From positions 1 to 55,434 of the IMG/VR virus record IMGVR_UViG_3300025769_000146: 55,434 bases of DNA; one strand, written 5' to 3'. This DNA is from a virus. A program made the position numbers and the translations under genes. A model generated the notes under the pieces. The model did no database searches, was not told the DNA's origin, and worked only from the letters and a program-made list of their open reading frames with translations. This document shows, one piece after another, positions 29,865-36,996 of the stretch (positions are counted from its first letter, which is position 1; each line of letters opens with the position of its first letter).

Positions 29865-29912
29865 AGCCCCCCGGCCCCTCCGTCGATGTTTTCGGCGGGG
29901 GGGCTTTCTGTT
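29865..29912 (+). terminator. Rho-independent terminator closing the early small-gene block
   Basis: AGCCCCCC (29865-29872) pairs with GGGGGGCT (29898-29905), followed by a T-rich stretch TTCTGTTGCTT. The loop is long (25 bases) but the stem is perfect, and it is 15 bp downstream of the last gene's stop. Confidence 0.65.
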
Positions 29913-30457
29913 GCTTGGCGGGTTCCGTGTAGAGGCTTTAGGCGTCCCGCTGTAGAAGAGCCCGAGGGTAACCAAACTCGCGGCGCACTCCTCCATGCCC
30001 TTGCGGCTCGTTTTCGGCTTAAAAAACCATGAGGCCGACGGATCTCACGCCCCCTCATATACCTGGAGCTCCGCGTTGGTAGGTACGTTTTTTCCTTGCC
30101 GAACCCAACGCGCTGGGCTCAAAAAATTGTACAGGTCGAGCCCGTACTACGCGCCCGCGCTCGCGTCGAGTAGCATGGCAAAAGGCGCGGCGGAATGGGT
30201 CGATTCCAGCCCCGCCGGATCGCGCCGGATCGCGCCAGGTTTCCCCATTAGCCGCACGAAAAAAGCGCCACCCATACGTTGGGCGCCGCCGCTTGTGTCC
30301 GTTCGCCGGAATTGTCGGTCATAGGGTAACGCAATCCGGGGCCGCGTAAAGGTGGCCGCAATATAAGGCCCTTGCGCCCGTTCTTTTTCGCGTTTATGAA
30401 TGCTGCACAATTCATACGGCGCCATTGCGGGGCGCCAAACCAATGGGGAGCGAAACA
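29913..30457. other. Non-coding stretch of about 545 bp of shifted base composition
   Basis: I see no convincing gene. The sequence becomes rich in GCGC and GGCGCC, unlike the block before. It includes a perfect 10-bp tandem repeat (GCCGGATCGC twice, 30214-30233) and an inverted GGCGCC pair around 30414-30436. It probably holds the promoter for the four genes that follow; the -10 and -35 sites are not identifiable by eye. Confidence 0.3.
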
Positions 30458-30754
30458 ATGCTTTACGGAATCATCCGCCGCTTTTCTGGCGAGCGCGCGA
30501 CGCGGACCGTTACAGATCTGCGGACGGGGCGCGCACAAGCCCCGAACCATGGCGGGCGCCTTGCCGCTCGCGCTTCCGACGTTCGGATCGGACGCGGTAT
30601 CGTTCGGGCAATGGATGGGGCCCGCCGCGCGGGGCGGATCGCCCGCCGCCTGGAGTCCGCTCACGCAGATTCTTTCGGCGTTCTCCTGATCGACGCCGAT
30701 AAATGGGCTACGGTTCGTCCTGACGGTGGGCGCTTTCTTTGGAGTGGCGAATAA
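30458..30754 (+). CDS. Arg-rich hypothetical protein (98 aa)
   Basis: ATG 30458 follows GGGGAG (30445-30450). Strongly basic (IIRRFSGERATRTVTDLRTG; ARRAGRIARRLESAH), ending in a strand segment (SFGVLLIDADKWATV). Codon use is GC-heavy (GCG, CGC) unlike neighbouring blocks. Next gene starts at the stop (TAATG). A nucleic acid-binding role is possible from charge alone. Confidence 0.5.
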   Translation: MLYGIIRRFSGERATRTVTDLRTGRAQAPNHGGRLAARASDVRIGRGIVRAMDGARRAGRIARRLESAHADSFGVLLIDADKWATVRPDGGRFLWSGE

Positions 30755-31146
30755 TGGCCGGCGCGCCGATCGTCCGCATCCACCGTAATCTTCACAATGC
30801 CAAGCGCGGCGGCCCACAATGGACGCGGACGGAGCGCGGGAAGGTCGTGGAATACTTGGACGCTGTCGCGCTTCGTGACGTTTCTACGCGCGTTCGCCCC
30901 GGAGGGGTGCGTCGGTGCCAGGACCGTGGCGTACGTGAAGTGTGCGCGTTTTTTGACGGGCAGCGCATCGATCCGACCGACCTTCCAACGTCGGAACCTG
31001 AGGCCGCAGTACGTTTCGACCCTCGCGTCGATTCGCAATTTTACGCGGCGGGCTTCGACGTTCCTGGCTCGCGCTTTCCTTTTTCGCGGGCGGATTTTAT
31101 CGCTCTAACGCATTCCGGGCGCGCCTACGTTTGGGGGGCGGAATGA
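30754..31146 (+). CDS. Hypothetical protein (130 aa)
   Basis: ATG 30754 overlaps the upstream stop (TAATG). Basic N-terminus (VRIHRNLHNAKRGGPQW), helix-strand middle, and an acidic to aromatic end (HSGRAYVWGAE). Its stop overlaps the following start. It is transcribed directly ahead of the DUF7227-like gene, so it may be a functional partner. Confidence 0.5.
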   Translation: MAGAPIVRIHRNLHNAKRGGPQWTRTERGKVVEYLDAVALRDVSTRVRPGGVRRCQDRGVREVCAFFDGQRIDPTDLPTSEPEAAVRFDPRVDSQFYAAGFDVPGSRFPFSRADFIALTHSGRAYVWGAE

Positions 31147-31886
31147 GGGCGTCGGGCGTAGTGCTTTGGTCCGGGCTTTCGCGTATCACAAGCGGGGCGA
31201 AAAGCGGCGCGCGTATTGTGGCCGTCGCGACGTTTAAAACGAGCAACCGGAAAACGGGAAAAGGCGATGCGCGCCGTACGTTGGGCGCCTTGGCTCAAAC
31301 GTGGATACTTCTCGAAAGCGTGAGCCCCGTTGAAGCTGTACGGCGGGCCATGGATGTCCACATATGCGGCGCTTGTGTCCATCGGGGGAACGCGAAAGCG
31401 GGGCGCCGACGTTCGTGCTATGTGAACGTGGGACAAGCGCCCGCCGCCGTTTGGAAAGCTTACAAGGCGGGGCGCTACGCGACGGAATGGACGCCCGAAA
31501 TGTTTCGGGGCGTCAAAATACGTTTAGGCGCCTACGGTGACCCCGCCGCCGTTCCGGCGCACATATGGGCGGACGTCCTACGCTACTCCGCCGGACATAC
31601 GGGCTACTCGCACCAATGGCGGAACCCTAGGCTCCGTGACGTTCTGCAGTGGTGCCAGGCTTCGACAGATAGCGCCGACGACGTCGCGCGCGTTCGGGCG
31701 CTTCCCGTTATCGGGCAGACTGCCGGAAGCTTTCGCGTGCTTCGCGATGGGGAAAGCTTGCTACCTGGGGAATTCTATTGCCCGTCAGAAACCGGCGTAA
31801 CGTGCGCGGAGTGCATGGCGTGCGACGGATCGGGCGCGCTTGTCGCAATCTCCGCCCATGGATCGGGGGCCAAGAATTATGCGTAG
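31143..31886 (+). CDS. DUF7227-like phage protein (247 aa)
   Basis: ATG 31143 overlaps the upstream stop (ATGA). I recognise this widespread phage pattern of unknown function: FKTSNRKTG...AQTWILLESVSPVEAV, then ICGACVHRG, RRSCYVNVGQAPAAVWKAYKAG, VKIRLGAYGDPAAVPAHIW, HTGYSHQWR, and a Cys-rich end (CPSETGVTCAECMACDG). The many paired Cys suggest metal binding. It is the largest gene of the composition-shifted island. Confidence 0.68.
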   Translation: MRASGVVLWSGLSRITSGAKSGARIVAVATFKTSNRKTGKGDARRTLGALAQTWILLESVSPVEAVRRAMDVHICGACVHRGNAKAGRRRSCYVNVGQAPAAVWKAYKAGRYATEWTPEMFRGVKIRLGAYGDPAAVPAHIWADVLRYSAGHTGYSHQWRNPRLRDVLQWCQASTDSADDVARVRALPVIGQTAGSFRVLRDGESLLPGEFYCPSETGVTCAECMACDGSGALVAISAHGSGAKNYA

Positions 31887-32058
31887 CGCAAACGAAGTAC
31901 CCGCCCGCATCCGGCGGGGCGTAGTGGCCGCGATCCGCGTCGGTCGGTATTCGGTCGCTGTCGCAATGGTGCGCGCGTGGGCGCAGACGGACGGACGGAC
32001 GGCGCGCCGCATTGTGGGCGCGATTGCCAGGGATGCATTGCCGGGGCGCATAGCGTAA
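31879..32058 (+). CDS. Small basic protein (59 aa)
   Basis: ATG 31879 overlaps the end of the DUF7227-like gene. Arg/Ala-rich helical (RIRRGVVAAIRVGRYSVAVAMVRAW; TARRIVGAIARDALPG). It ends 23 bp before a perfect terminator. No motif. Confidence 0.45.
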   Translation: MRSANEVPARIRRGVVAAIRVGRYSVAVAMVRAWAQTDGRTARRIVGAIARDALPGRIA

Positions 32059-32081
32059 GCCCACGCGAACGCCGCCGCGCG

Positions 32082-32122
32082 AAGCCCCGCCGGATGCAGT
32101 CTAAACCGGCGGGGCTTTCGTT
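32082..32122 (+). terminator. Rho-independent terminator at the end of the island
   Basis: AAGCCCCGCCGG (32082-32093) pairs with CCGGCGGGGCTT (32106-32117), a perfect 12-bp stem with a 12-base loop, followed by TCGTTTAT. It separates the small-gene island from the packaging genes. Confidence 0.85.
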
Positions 32123-32663
32123 TATGCTGGATTCAACACCGCAGACTACCCGAAATAGTCCCCAGGCGCTCGAATTGCGCCCCTAACGCCCAGCGGACCT
32201 TTAGGGGTATCAACATACCTTTCGCCGCGCCGTGGCCGTTAGACGGCCCTCGAGACTCCGTAGCGTGGAAGCTTGGCGCGATAGGCGCGCCGCAATGGGA
32301 CGGCGGCGGGCAATGGGACGCGAACGCGCGAGCGGCGGACGCCCGAAATGGGCGCGCCGCACCCTACGGCGGCGGAGAACGGCGGCGGACGGCGGCGGGG
32401 ATGATGTCGGAAGCTTCGCCCGTACTAGACGGGCTCCGAGCGCCTAGAGCGATGCCATGGACTCGCCCCACGCGCCCCGATAGACGCCCGATAGGCGCCC
32501 CGATAGACCAAACGCGCGAACCCCGCAGACGCACCGGGGCGGGGGTTTTCGAGACGCGCGGACGGGGGGGGTAGCCCCCTCATCTTTGTCGCGCATTTCG
32601 TAGCCAGAGTTTTTTCCCTAGCTTCCTCGTTCTGTTAGGACGTTTTCACTTCATGGAGGCGTG
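32123..32663. other. Non-coding region upstream of the terminase operon with hairpin and phased repeats
   Basis: About 540 bp without a convincing gene. One Arg-rich frame from GTG 32232 looks like a GC-rich artefact. Three CGATAG elements (32478, 32489, 32501) are spaced 11-12 bp, each inside a CCCGATAGRC context. A hairpin, AACCCCG (32519-32525) with CGGGGGTT (32540-32547), could be a further terminator. The 110 bp before 32664 are T-rich and probably hold the late promoter. Confidence 0.35.
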
Positions 32664-32771
32664 ATGATTTCTGTAACTGCTGGCTCCCCTGGTCTGATCA
32701 TCTTGGGCCTCTGGGTTTGCCCGACTCTCCCGTACCTGACCACCCTTTCGGTCACCCAGACGTATGGGTAA
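32664..32771 (+). CDS. Short leader peptide-like gene before the small terminase (35 aa)
   Basis: ATG 32664 has GGAGG 4 bases upstream (32656-32660). It reads MISVTAGSPGLIILGLWVCP ... and overlaps the next ATG (32764) by 8 bp. It has one short hydrophobic segment. It may be a real tiny gene, or a translation leader whose passage sets translation of the small terminase. Confidence 0.4.
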   Translation: MISVTAGSPGLIILGLWVCPTLPYLTTLSVTQTYG

Positions 32772-33519
32772 CTACAACTCGCTCGACACCTACCGGACTG
32801 ATCCTACGGGTCGTTTGAACCTGTATGACTCGTCGGCGGTGCCTTCCATTGAGGAGGCTGTTGACCAGGTATACGAGTACGTCCAATTCCGCGCCAACGA
32901 ACTAGGTCTGAGCATCAAGAAGAATCGTGGGGTGCCCAAGAAGGCAAACCCCGCGAATATGCTCACCGACCAAGAAAAGGCGTTGTACATCTTGGGCCGC
33001 GCTACAGGTGTTGCGTACAAAGAAATCTTGGCCCGCGTCCAGGCTCTCCGTGAGTCGGAGGGTCGTGAGTTGGGTGACTCGCGTTCGTTCTTCACAGCGG
33101 GCGAACGGGTGTTGGCTCGTCATCGCCCTATCGTCCAAGCCATCCAAGCTGATTTGATTGCTGCTGCGGAGGCTTTCTCCCCCTTGGTGGGTGGTGCCCA
33201 ACGCTTCTCTTGGCGCGCCCAGATGCTAGAGCACTATCGCCAGCGCATGATTGAGATCAGCAACGACAAGTCGCTCGAGGATCGCGAGCGCGATGATGCG
33301 ATGCGGCTGATCGATATTGCCATGCGCCCTCATCTCAAGTGGTTCGACTCGCTTAATGTGAGCCGTGATATGATGGGCAAGTTGGCAAATCCATCTGAAC
33401 GCGCAGCAGAGCAATCACAACGTAAGGCTGAAGCTGAGATCCAGGCTGATTTTGCGTCTGGCACCATCACTGATTCGGAGCGTATCTCGCGTCTCCGCAA
33501 ACTTCGTCATGGAGATTAA
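32764..33519 (+). CDS. terS: Probable terminase small subunit (251 aa)
   Basis: ATG 32764. A mostly helical, charged protein of the expected size. It has a possible HTH-like region in the middle (LTDQEKALYILGRATGVAYKEILARVQAL), then a long helix pair (AQMLEHYRQRMIEISNDKSLEDRERDDAM), and a disordered basic end. It is first in the late operon and four genes ahead of the large subunit. Small terminases are poorly conserved, so position and helical layout carry the call. Confidence 0.6.
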   Translation: MGNYNSLDTYRTDPTGRLNLYDSSAVPSIEEAVDQVYEYVQFRANELGLSIKKNRGVPKKANPANMLTDQEKALYILGRATGVAYKEILARVQALRESEGRELGDSRSFFTAGERVLARHRPIVQAIQADLIAAAEAFSPLVGGAQRFSWRAQMLEHYRQRMIEISNDKSLEDRERDDAMRLIDIAMRPHLKWFDSLNVSRDMMGKLANPSERAAEQSQRKAEAEIQADFASGTITDSERISRLRKLRHGD

Positions 33520-33522
33520 CCT

Positions 33523-33867
33523 GTGAGTTTGCCTTCCTATGCCGACGTATGGCGCAACAACAGTCTCCGGTTGCGTATGGGCCTCCAGCTTCACAATAAC
33601 CGTCTATACCCTATGAGTTTGTCGTCGGACAACGACATTCAAACGCTCTGCGCCAAGTGTCGCCGTTATTTGACGGTTTTCCCTCGCCTCTCGACTGATC
33701 CTGGTCCGAAACCCGCAGAAATGTTTTCAGCTTTTGCTGCCGATTTCTCTGATCTTGCTTCGGAGCTTACTGCATACGCGCAAGCTTACGAAAACGCTCG
33801 TCGTATTGAGCGTCTGTCTTCTGGTGCGTCTCCTCTCGACCCCATCGACCATCTCCCTGGAGATTAA
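33523..33867 (+). CDS. Hypothetical protein (114 aa)
   Basis: GTG 33523, 3 bp after the small terminase stop. It contains one Cys pair (CAKCRRYLTVFP) and a helical second half (FSAFAADFSDLASELTAYAQAYENARRIERL). It lies between the terminase subunits and might be a packaging accessory. No family was recognised. Confidence 0.45.
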   Translation: MSLPSYADVWRNNSLRLRMGLQLHNNRLYPMSLSSDNDIQTLCAKCRRYLTVFPRLSTDPGPKPAEMFSAFAADFSDLASELTAYAQAYENARRIERLSSGASPLDPIDHLPGD

Positions 33868-33870
33868 TCT

Positions 33871-34029
33871 GTGTCTTCGATCCACACCCCTCTCCCTGAA
33901 GTGTATGAGCGTGTCGCCCGTATGGAATTCCTCTCCCGTCTCGACCTGCTCAGTCGTCGGCTTGAGGTTCTGGATGCCACGCTCGTAAGGCTCCACACGG
34001 CACTTCAAGCGAAGGACTCGCCATCGTGA
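33871..34029 (+). CDS. Small helical protein (52 aa)
   Basis: GTG 33871 follows GGAG 8 bases upstream, and its stop overlaps the large terminase start (GTGA at 34026-34029). It is one long helix with heptads (VARMEFLSRLDLLSRRLEVLDATLVRL). Coupling to the terminase makes it a likely packaging-region gene. Confidence 0.5.
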   Translation: MSSIHTPLPEVYERVARMEFLSRLDLLSRRLEVLDATLVRLHTALQAKDSPS

Positions 34030-35735
34030 GCCGCCCCTCGTTCCATGAATGGTTGTTCGTCAACGTCGATTGGCGCATCAGTTCAGGAGCGATGAAGGGT
34101 CAGCGATACACGTTTGACGCTTTCCCTTGTATTGAGGCTCTCGTTCGCGACGATTCTCACGAACAGGTCGTGATGAAGTCGGCCCAGATGGCTCTTTCCG
34201 AACAGTACACTCTTCAGCGTCCGCTCTACCACCTAGATGTCCATGGCAGAAACTGGGGCATCATGTTTCCGACCCAGGCGACGATGCGAAACTTCTACAA
34301 GTCTCGTATCCAAGGTGCGCTGGCTGCGAACCCTATCATCAATGGTCAGACGCTTCGTGCGAACGAGGACTCCATCGATGTGTTTGGTCGGTCGTTATAC
34401 CTCCGGTACACGACGAGTGAGGGTGCTATCGCGACCTTCGACGCGGACGGGATCACGATTGACGAGGCTGACATCCACAATCCCGACACTTTGTACGGTG
34501 CAAAGACGAGTCGTCGCCAGGGAGCGATGGGTAAGACCTTCTGGTACGAGATTTCGACCCCAACGTACCCCAACCATGGCGTCCATCTGAGCTTTGCGAA
34601 CTCTGACCAGCACATTTGGCTCATCAAGTGTGCCGGATGCGGCTCAGAGAACGATTTAACGTCTCAAATCGGGCCTTATGACGCTTCTGACGCCGATAAA
34701 TTCTTCCGTGAGTACCTTTCGGAGTCCGCTTTTCCCGATTCTCGCGATTTTGCGATTCCGTGTGTGAAATGTGGGAAAGCATTGGACCTCGTTACCCCTC
34801 TGGACCCCGCAAACCCCTCTTTTGGCGGCGGCAGATGGGTTCCGCGCTACGAAGATCGTGATACTCGCGGCTACCACATCCAAATCTTCCAAAGATTGTA
34901 CGAGGGTGGCTCCCCAGCGGTGTTGGCGCGTATTCGGGAGAGCCTTTTGGGGGCTCGCAAGACTCAACACGTTCGGCGTTGGTGGAATTTCACGATTGGC
35001 GTCCCCTACGTCCCCGCAGAGGGTCGCCTAACGGATGCCGACCTCGCTATGGCGACGACGAACGATTATCGCGAGTGGTCGCCTCTATACGGTCGGACGA
35101 TGTTCGGCTTGGCGGGTGAACACGCCGATTGGATGGGTGTTGATGTGCGGGAAGGTCAATACCATGTGTTTTGCCTCAAACGCCTCACAGATGGCACAAA
35201 GATCGTGAGTGCGGTCGGCTGGGTGCCCACCTCGACTGATTTGCGGGCTCTCTGGGATCGTCTAGGTCGCCCTCATTTCATCATGGACTCTGAGCCTGAC
35301 CTGAACGAGTCTCGCACCCTTGTCAGTGCGATGGGTCGTCGTGCCCACCGTGGCAAGTTCTCTCAGAAGCTCGGTGCGCTCTGGGCTATTGGTTCCGACA
35401 AGAACATGGTGGTCGTAAAACGTCCTGCCGTCATGGAGTCGGTCAAAGCGGAGGTGCTCGAGGGTAGCTGGGTCGTACCCTCAGAAGCCTGGGATGTTGG
35501 TGCGGGCATCGTTAAGCGAAAAGGCTCGACCGAAGAAGAGGAGACTCTCTCCCGCCATTTCAAGGCTCCGACGATGGTCGAGGTCGAGGTGTCGTCAACG
35601 GGTGCGATTACCTACGACTTCCCTAAGTCTGCTATGGGCGGTGTTGATCCCCACTACTACATGGCGGCGTGTCTTGCCTGGGTAGCTGCGGACATGAAAT
35701 CCGCGCCCGCTTTTAGGCTAAGAGTCCCTCGATAG
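34026..35735 (+). CDS. terL: Terminase large subunit, GpA-like family (569 aa)
   Basis: GTG 34026 overlaps the upstream stop. It has an ATPase motor with a variant Walker A (VVMKSAQMALSEQ), a WGIMFPTQATMRNF segment and Walker B TIDEADI. A Cys4 zinc-like set (KCAGCG and PCVKCG) lies between the ATPase and nuclease parts, as in lambda GpA-type terminases. The nuclease has WMGVDVREG, FIMDSEPDLNES and later acidic residues; the C-terminus is DPHYYMAACLAWVAAD. It cuts and translocates phage DNA into the procapsid. Length is normal. Confidence 0.88.
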   Translation: MSRPSFHEWLFVNVDWRISSGAMKGQRYTFDAFPCIEALVRDDSHEQVVMKSAQMALSEQYTLQRPLYHLDVHGRNWGIMFPTQATMRNFYKSRIQGALAANPIINGQTLRANEDSIDVFGRSLYLRYTTSEGAIATFDADGITIDEADIHNPDTLYGAKTSRRQGAMGKTFWYEISTPTYPNHGVHLSFANSDQHIWLIKCAGCGSENDLTSQIGPYDASDADKFFREYLSESAFPDSRDFAIPCVKCGKALDLVTPLDPANPSFGGGRWVPRYEDRDTRGYHIQIFQRLYEGGSPAVLARIRESLLGARKTQHVRRWWNFTIGVPYVPAEGRLTDADLAMATTNDYREWSPLYGRTMFGLAGEHADWMGVDVREGQYHVFCLKRLTDGTKIVSAVGWVPTSTDLRALWDRLGRPHFIMDSEPDLNESRTLVSAMGRRAHRGKFSQKLGALWAIGSDKNMVVVKRPAVMESVKAEVLEGSWVVPSEAWDVGAGIVKRKGSTEEEETLSRHFKAPTMVEVEVSSTGAITYDFPKSAMGGVDPHYYMAACLAWVAADMKSAPAFRLRVPR

Positions 35736-35765
35736 AGTTGGGCCTGTAGACGGAAGAGTCTCGTG

Positions 35766-35950
35766 CCTTACCCGCGCCGACCCGCCGTGCCTCCCCACCC
35801 CTTTTAGGGGTTGGGTAAGGCGGCACGGTAGGGCTGGAAAACTGCGGCACCCGCATAGGCATTGGGGTGGCACGGTATCGGCACGGTTGCGCGGCACGGT
35901 ATCGCCAGAACAGTCCGGCACGGTTGGCGGCACGGTCAGACATGGTCGGT
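35766..35950. repeat. Phased GGCACGGT repeat array with nested inverted repeats
   Basis: Six exact GGCACGGT copies start at 35822, 35869, 35880, 35893, 35917 and 35929, with partial copies at 35846 (GGCACCC) and 35941 (CATGGTC). The steps are 24, 23, 11, 13, 24, 12 and 12 bp, multiples of about 12. In front is a nested hairpin: CCTTACCC (35766-35773) with GGGTAAGG (35813-35820), and ACCCC/GGGGT inside. It is just downstream of the large terminase. It could be an iteron-type origin, a packaging site, or a regulator-binding array. Confidence 0.55.
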
Positions 35951-36069
35951 GCCTCCCTAAGAAGCCAATCGTAATACGCGGCAGTGGCGTCTTTTGGTCT
36001 AGCACCTCAGACATCAACTCACTCACAGGAACGACCTCTTGGCTTACATATCGACCTTAAAGGAAAGAG

Positions 36070-36279
36070 CCCCGTAACCGGTTGCAGCCGGCTACGAGGC
36101 CCTTTCGATGCGCCCAACGTCGAAGTCACAAGGCCCTCGACACTGTCAGGTGAGTCCTTCAAGCGCGTGAGGATCGTAATGGGTGGCTTGGCATTTCGCA
36201 AGAGCAGATCCCCCTATACCAAAACCTCTCTGCCCCGACAACCAATGGGAGGCGGCAATTCACGCCGGAACAGAGAGGT
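36070..36279. other. Two strong hairpins in the gap after the terminase
   Basis: CCCCGTAACCGG (36070-36081) pairs with CCGGCTACGAGG (36088-36099), a 12-bp stem with two G-U pairs, closed by TTGCAG. It could act as a terminator in either direction. ACCTCTCTG (36224-36232) pairs with CAGAGAGGT (36271-36279), with an extra outer TACC/GGTA and an inner GGCG/CGCC hairpin. No gene is convincing in this part of the 937-bp gap from 35736 to 36672. The second structure might be a small RNA. Confidence 0.4.
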
Positions 36280-36396
36280 ATCTGGTAGGGTGACGACGCA
36301 CAATTTGCGGGAGTGGGACGCCACGCAGGAAACCTCATAGCAAAGACGGTCGCCGTCAACCCCGCAAGATTTTGATAGGCCCTGTCTATAGTGCTC

Positions 36397-36616
36397 TTGA
36401 CAAGTCTTCGATTTCCGTTTACCCTCCGGTGCCACCGGGGAGTAACTAGATACTCTTTACTCTCTAGTGTGTTGACTATGACTATGTCGTTCGTACCGTG
36501 AATCACTAGAGGTTCTTACTGAGTGGTCGTGAATCACTACCCACTTATGAGAATGTCTGACTTACTAGATAGAAACACACATGAGTAGTGAATCATTAGA
36601 GAGGTCGTGATTCACT
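36397..36616 (+). promoter_or_regulatory. Operator-like GTGAATCAC cluster with possible promoter
   Basis: GTGAATCACTA occurs at 36498 and 36529, GTGAATCATTA at 36588, and GTGATTCACT at 36607, which is the reverse complement of the core. Two copies share GGTC in front (GGTCGTGAATCACT and GGTCGTGATTCACT). A TTGACA at 36397 with TACCCT 17 bases downstream is a candidate promoter. A pyrimidine-rich tract follows (36617-36645). The cluster probably controls the head gene operon that starts at 36673. Confidence 0.45.
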
Positions 36617-36672
36617 TTTCTGTTTTGTTTTTTTTCTTTTCTTCTAGTATAGACAGTATAAAGGGTCACGGT

Positions 36673-36915
36673 ATGCTCTATCGCACTGCCCACCAGATGA
36701 TCAAGGTGTCCCGTGCCAGCGAAGACCGGGAACTTGAGCTTTTGTTGAATATGCTGCGGATGGGGTGGCGTATCACCAACGTCATTTCACTGCCTACCAA
36801 CAAGACCGCTGTCTACTTTCGTCGTCGGGTTTGGTGTCGGCCCATTAGGTTTTTGCTACGAGCATCCGTAGTTTTGTCGAGCCGGAAACGCTCCTACGCA
36901 GTGAAGCGTGGGTAG
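36673..36915 (+). CDS. Small basic protein ahead of the portal (80 aa)
   Basis: I chose ATG 36673 (AAAGGG about 8 bases upstream); the frame extends up to 36607 over a poly-pyrimidine tract that gives an unlikely Phe-rich start. It has a helix (HQMIKVSRASEDRELELLLNMLRMGW) and a basic end (RFLLRASVVLSSRKRSYAVKRG). No known motif. Perhaps a regulator or minor head-region gene. Confidence 0.45.
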   Translation: MLYRTAHQMIKVSRASEDRELELLLNMLRMGWRITNVISLPTNKTAVYFRRRVWCRPIRFLLRASVVLSSRKRSYAVKRG

Positions 36916-36996
36916 TTAGCGTTTCGCTTTTAGGGTGTCGCGTAGTACAATCTGAAGTTGACGACCGGGACACCCCGAAACCCCTATTGTCACCCC

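Noticed and set aside
30190-30225. Possible tRNA T-arm (GGGTCGATTCC) in the composition-shifted gap
   Set aside because: The T-loop lacks the TTC start and no acceptor or anticodon arm can be drawn around it.
30147-30458. Minus-strand frame of 103 codons in the gap after the first terminator
   Set aside because: It would oppose the only unit around it, lacks a ribosome binding site, and its sequence is not protein-like.
32232-32447. Plus-strand Arg-rich frame of 71 codons in the region before the terminase
   Set aside because: The region is GC-rich with poor complexity (RRR runs), the start is GTG without a ribosome binding site, and there is no neighbour coupling.
35718-36026. Minus-strand Pro/Arg-rich frames over the GGCACGGT array
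   Set aside because: They are produced by the repeats themselves (periodic codons) and lack ribosome binding sites.
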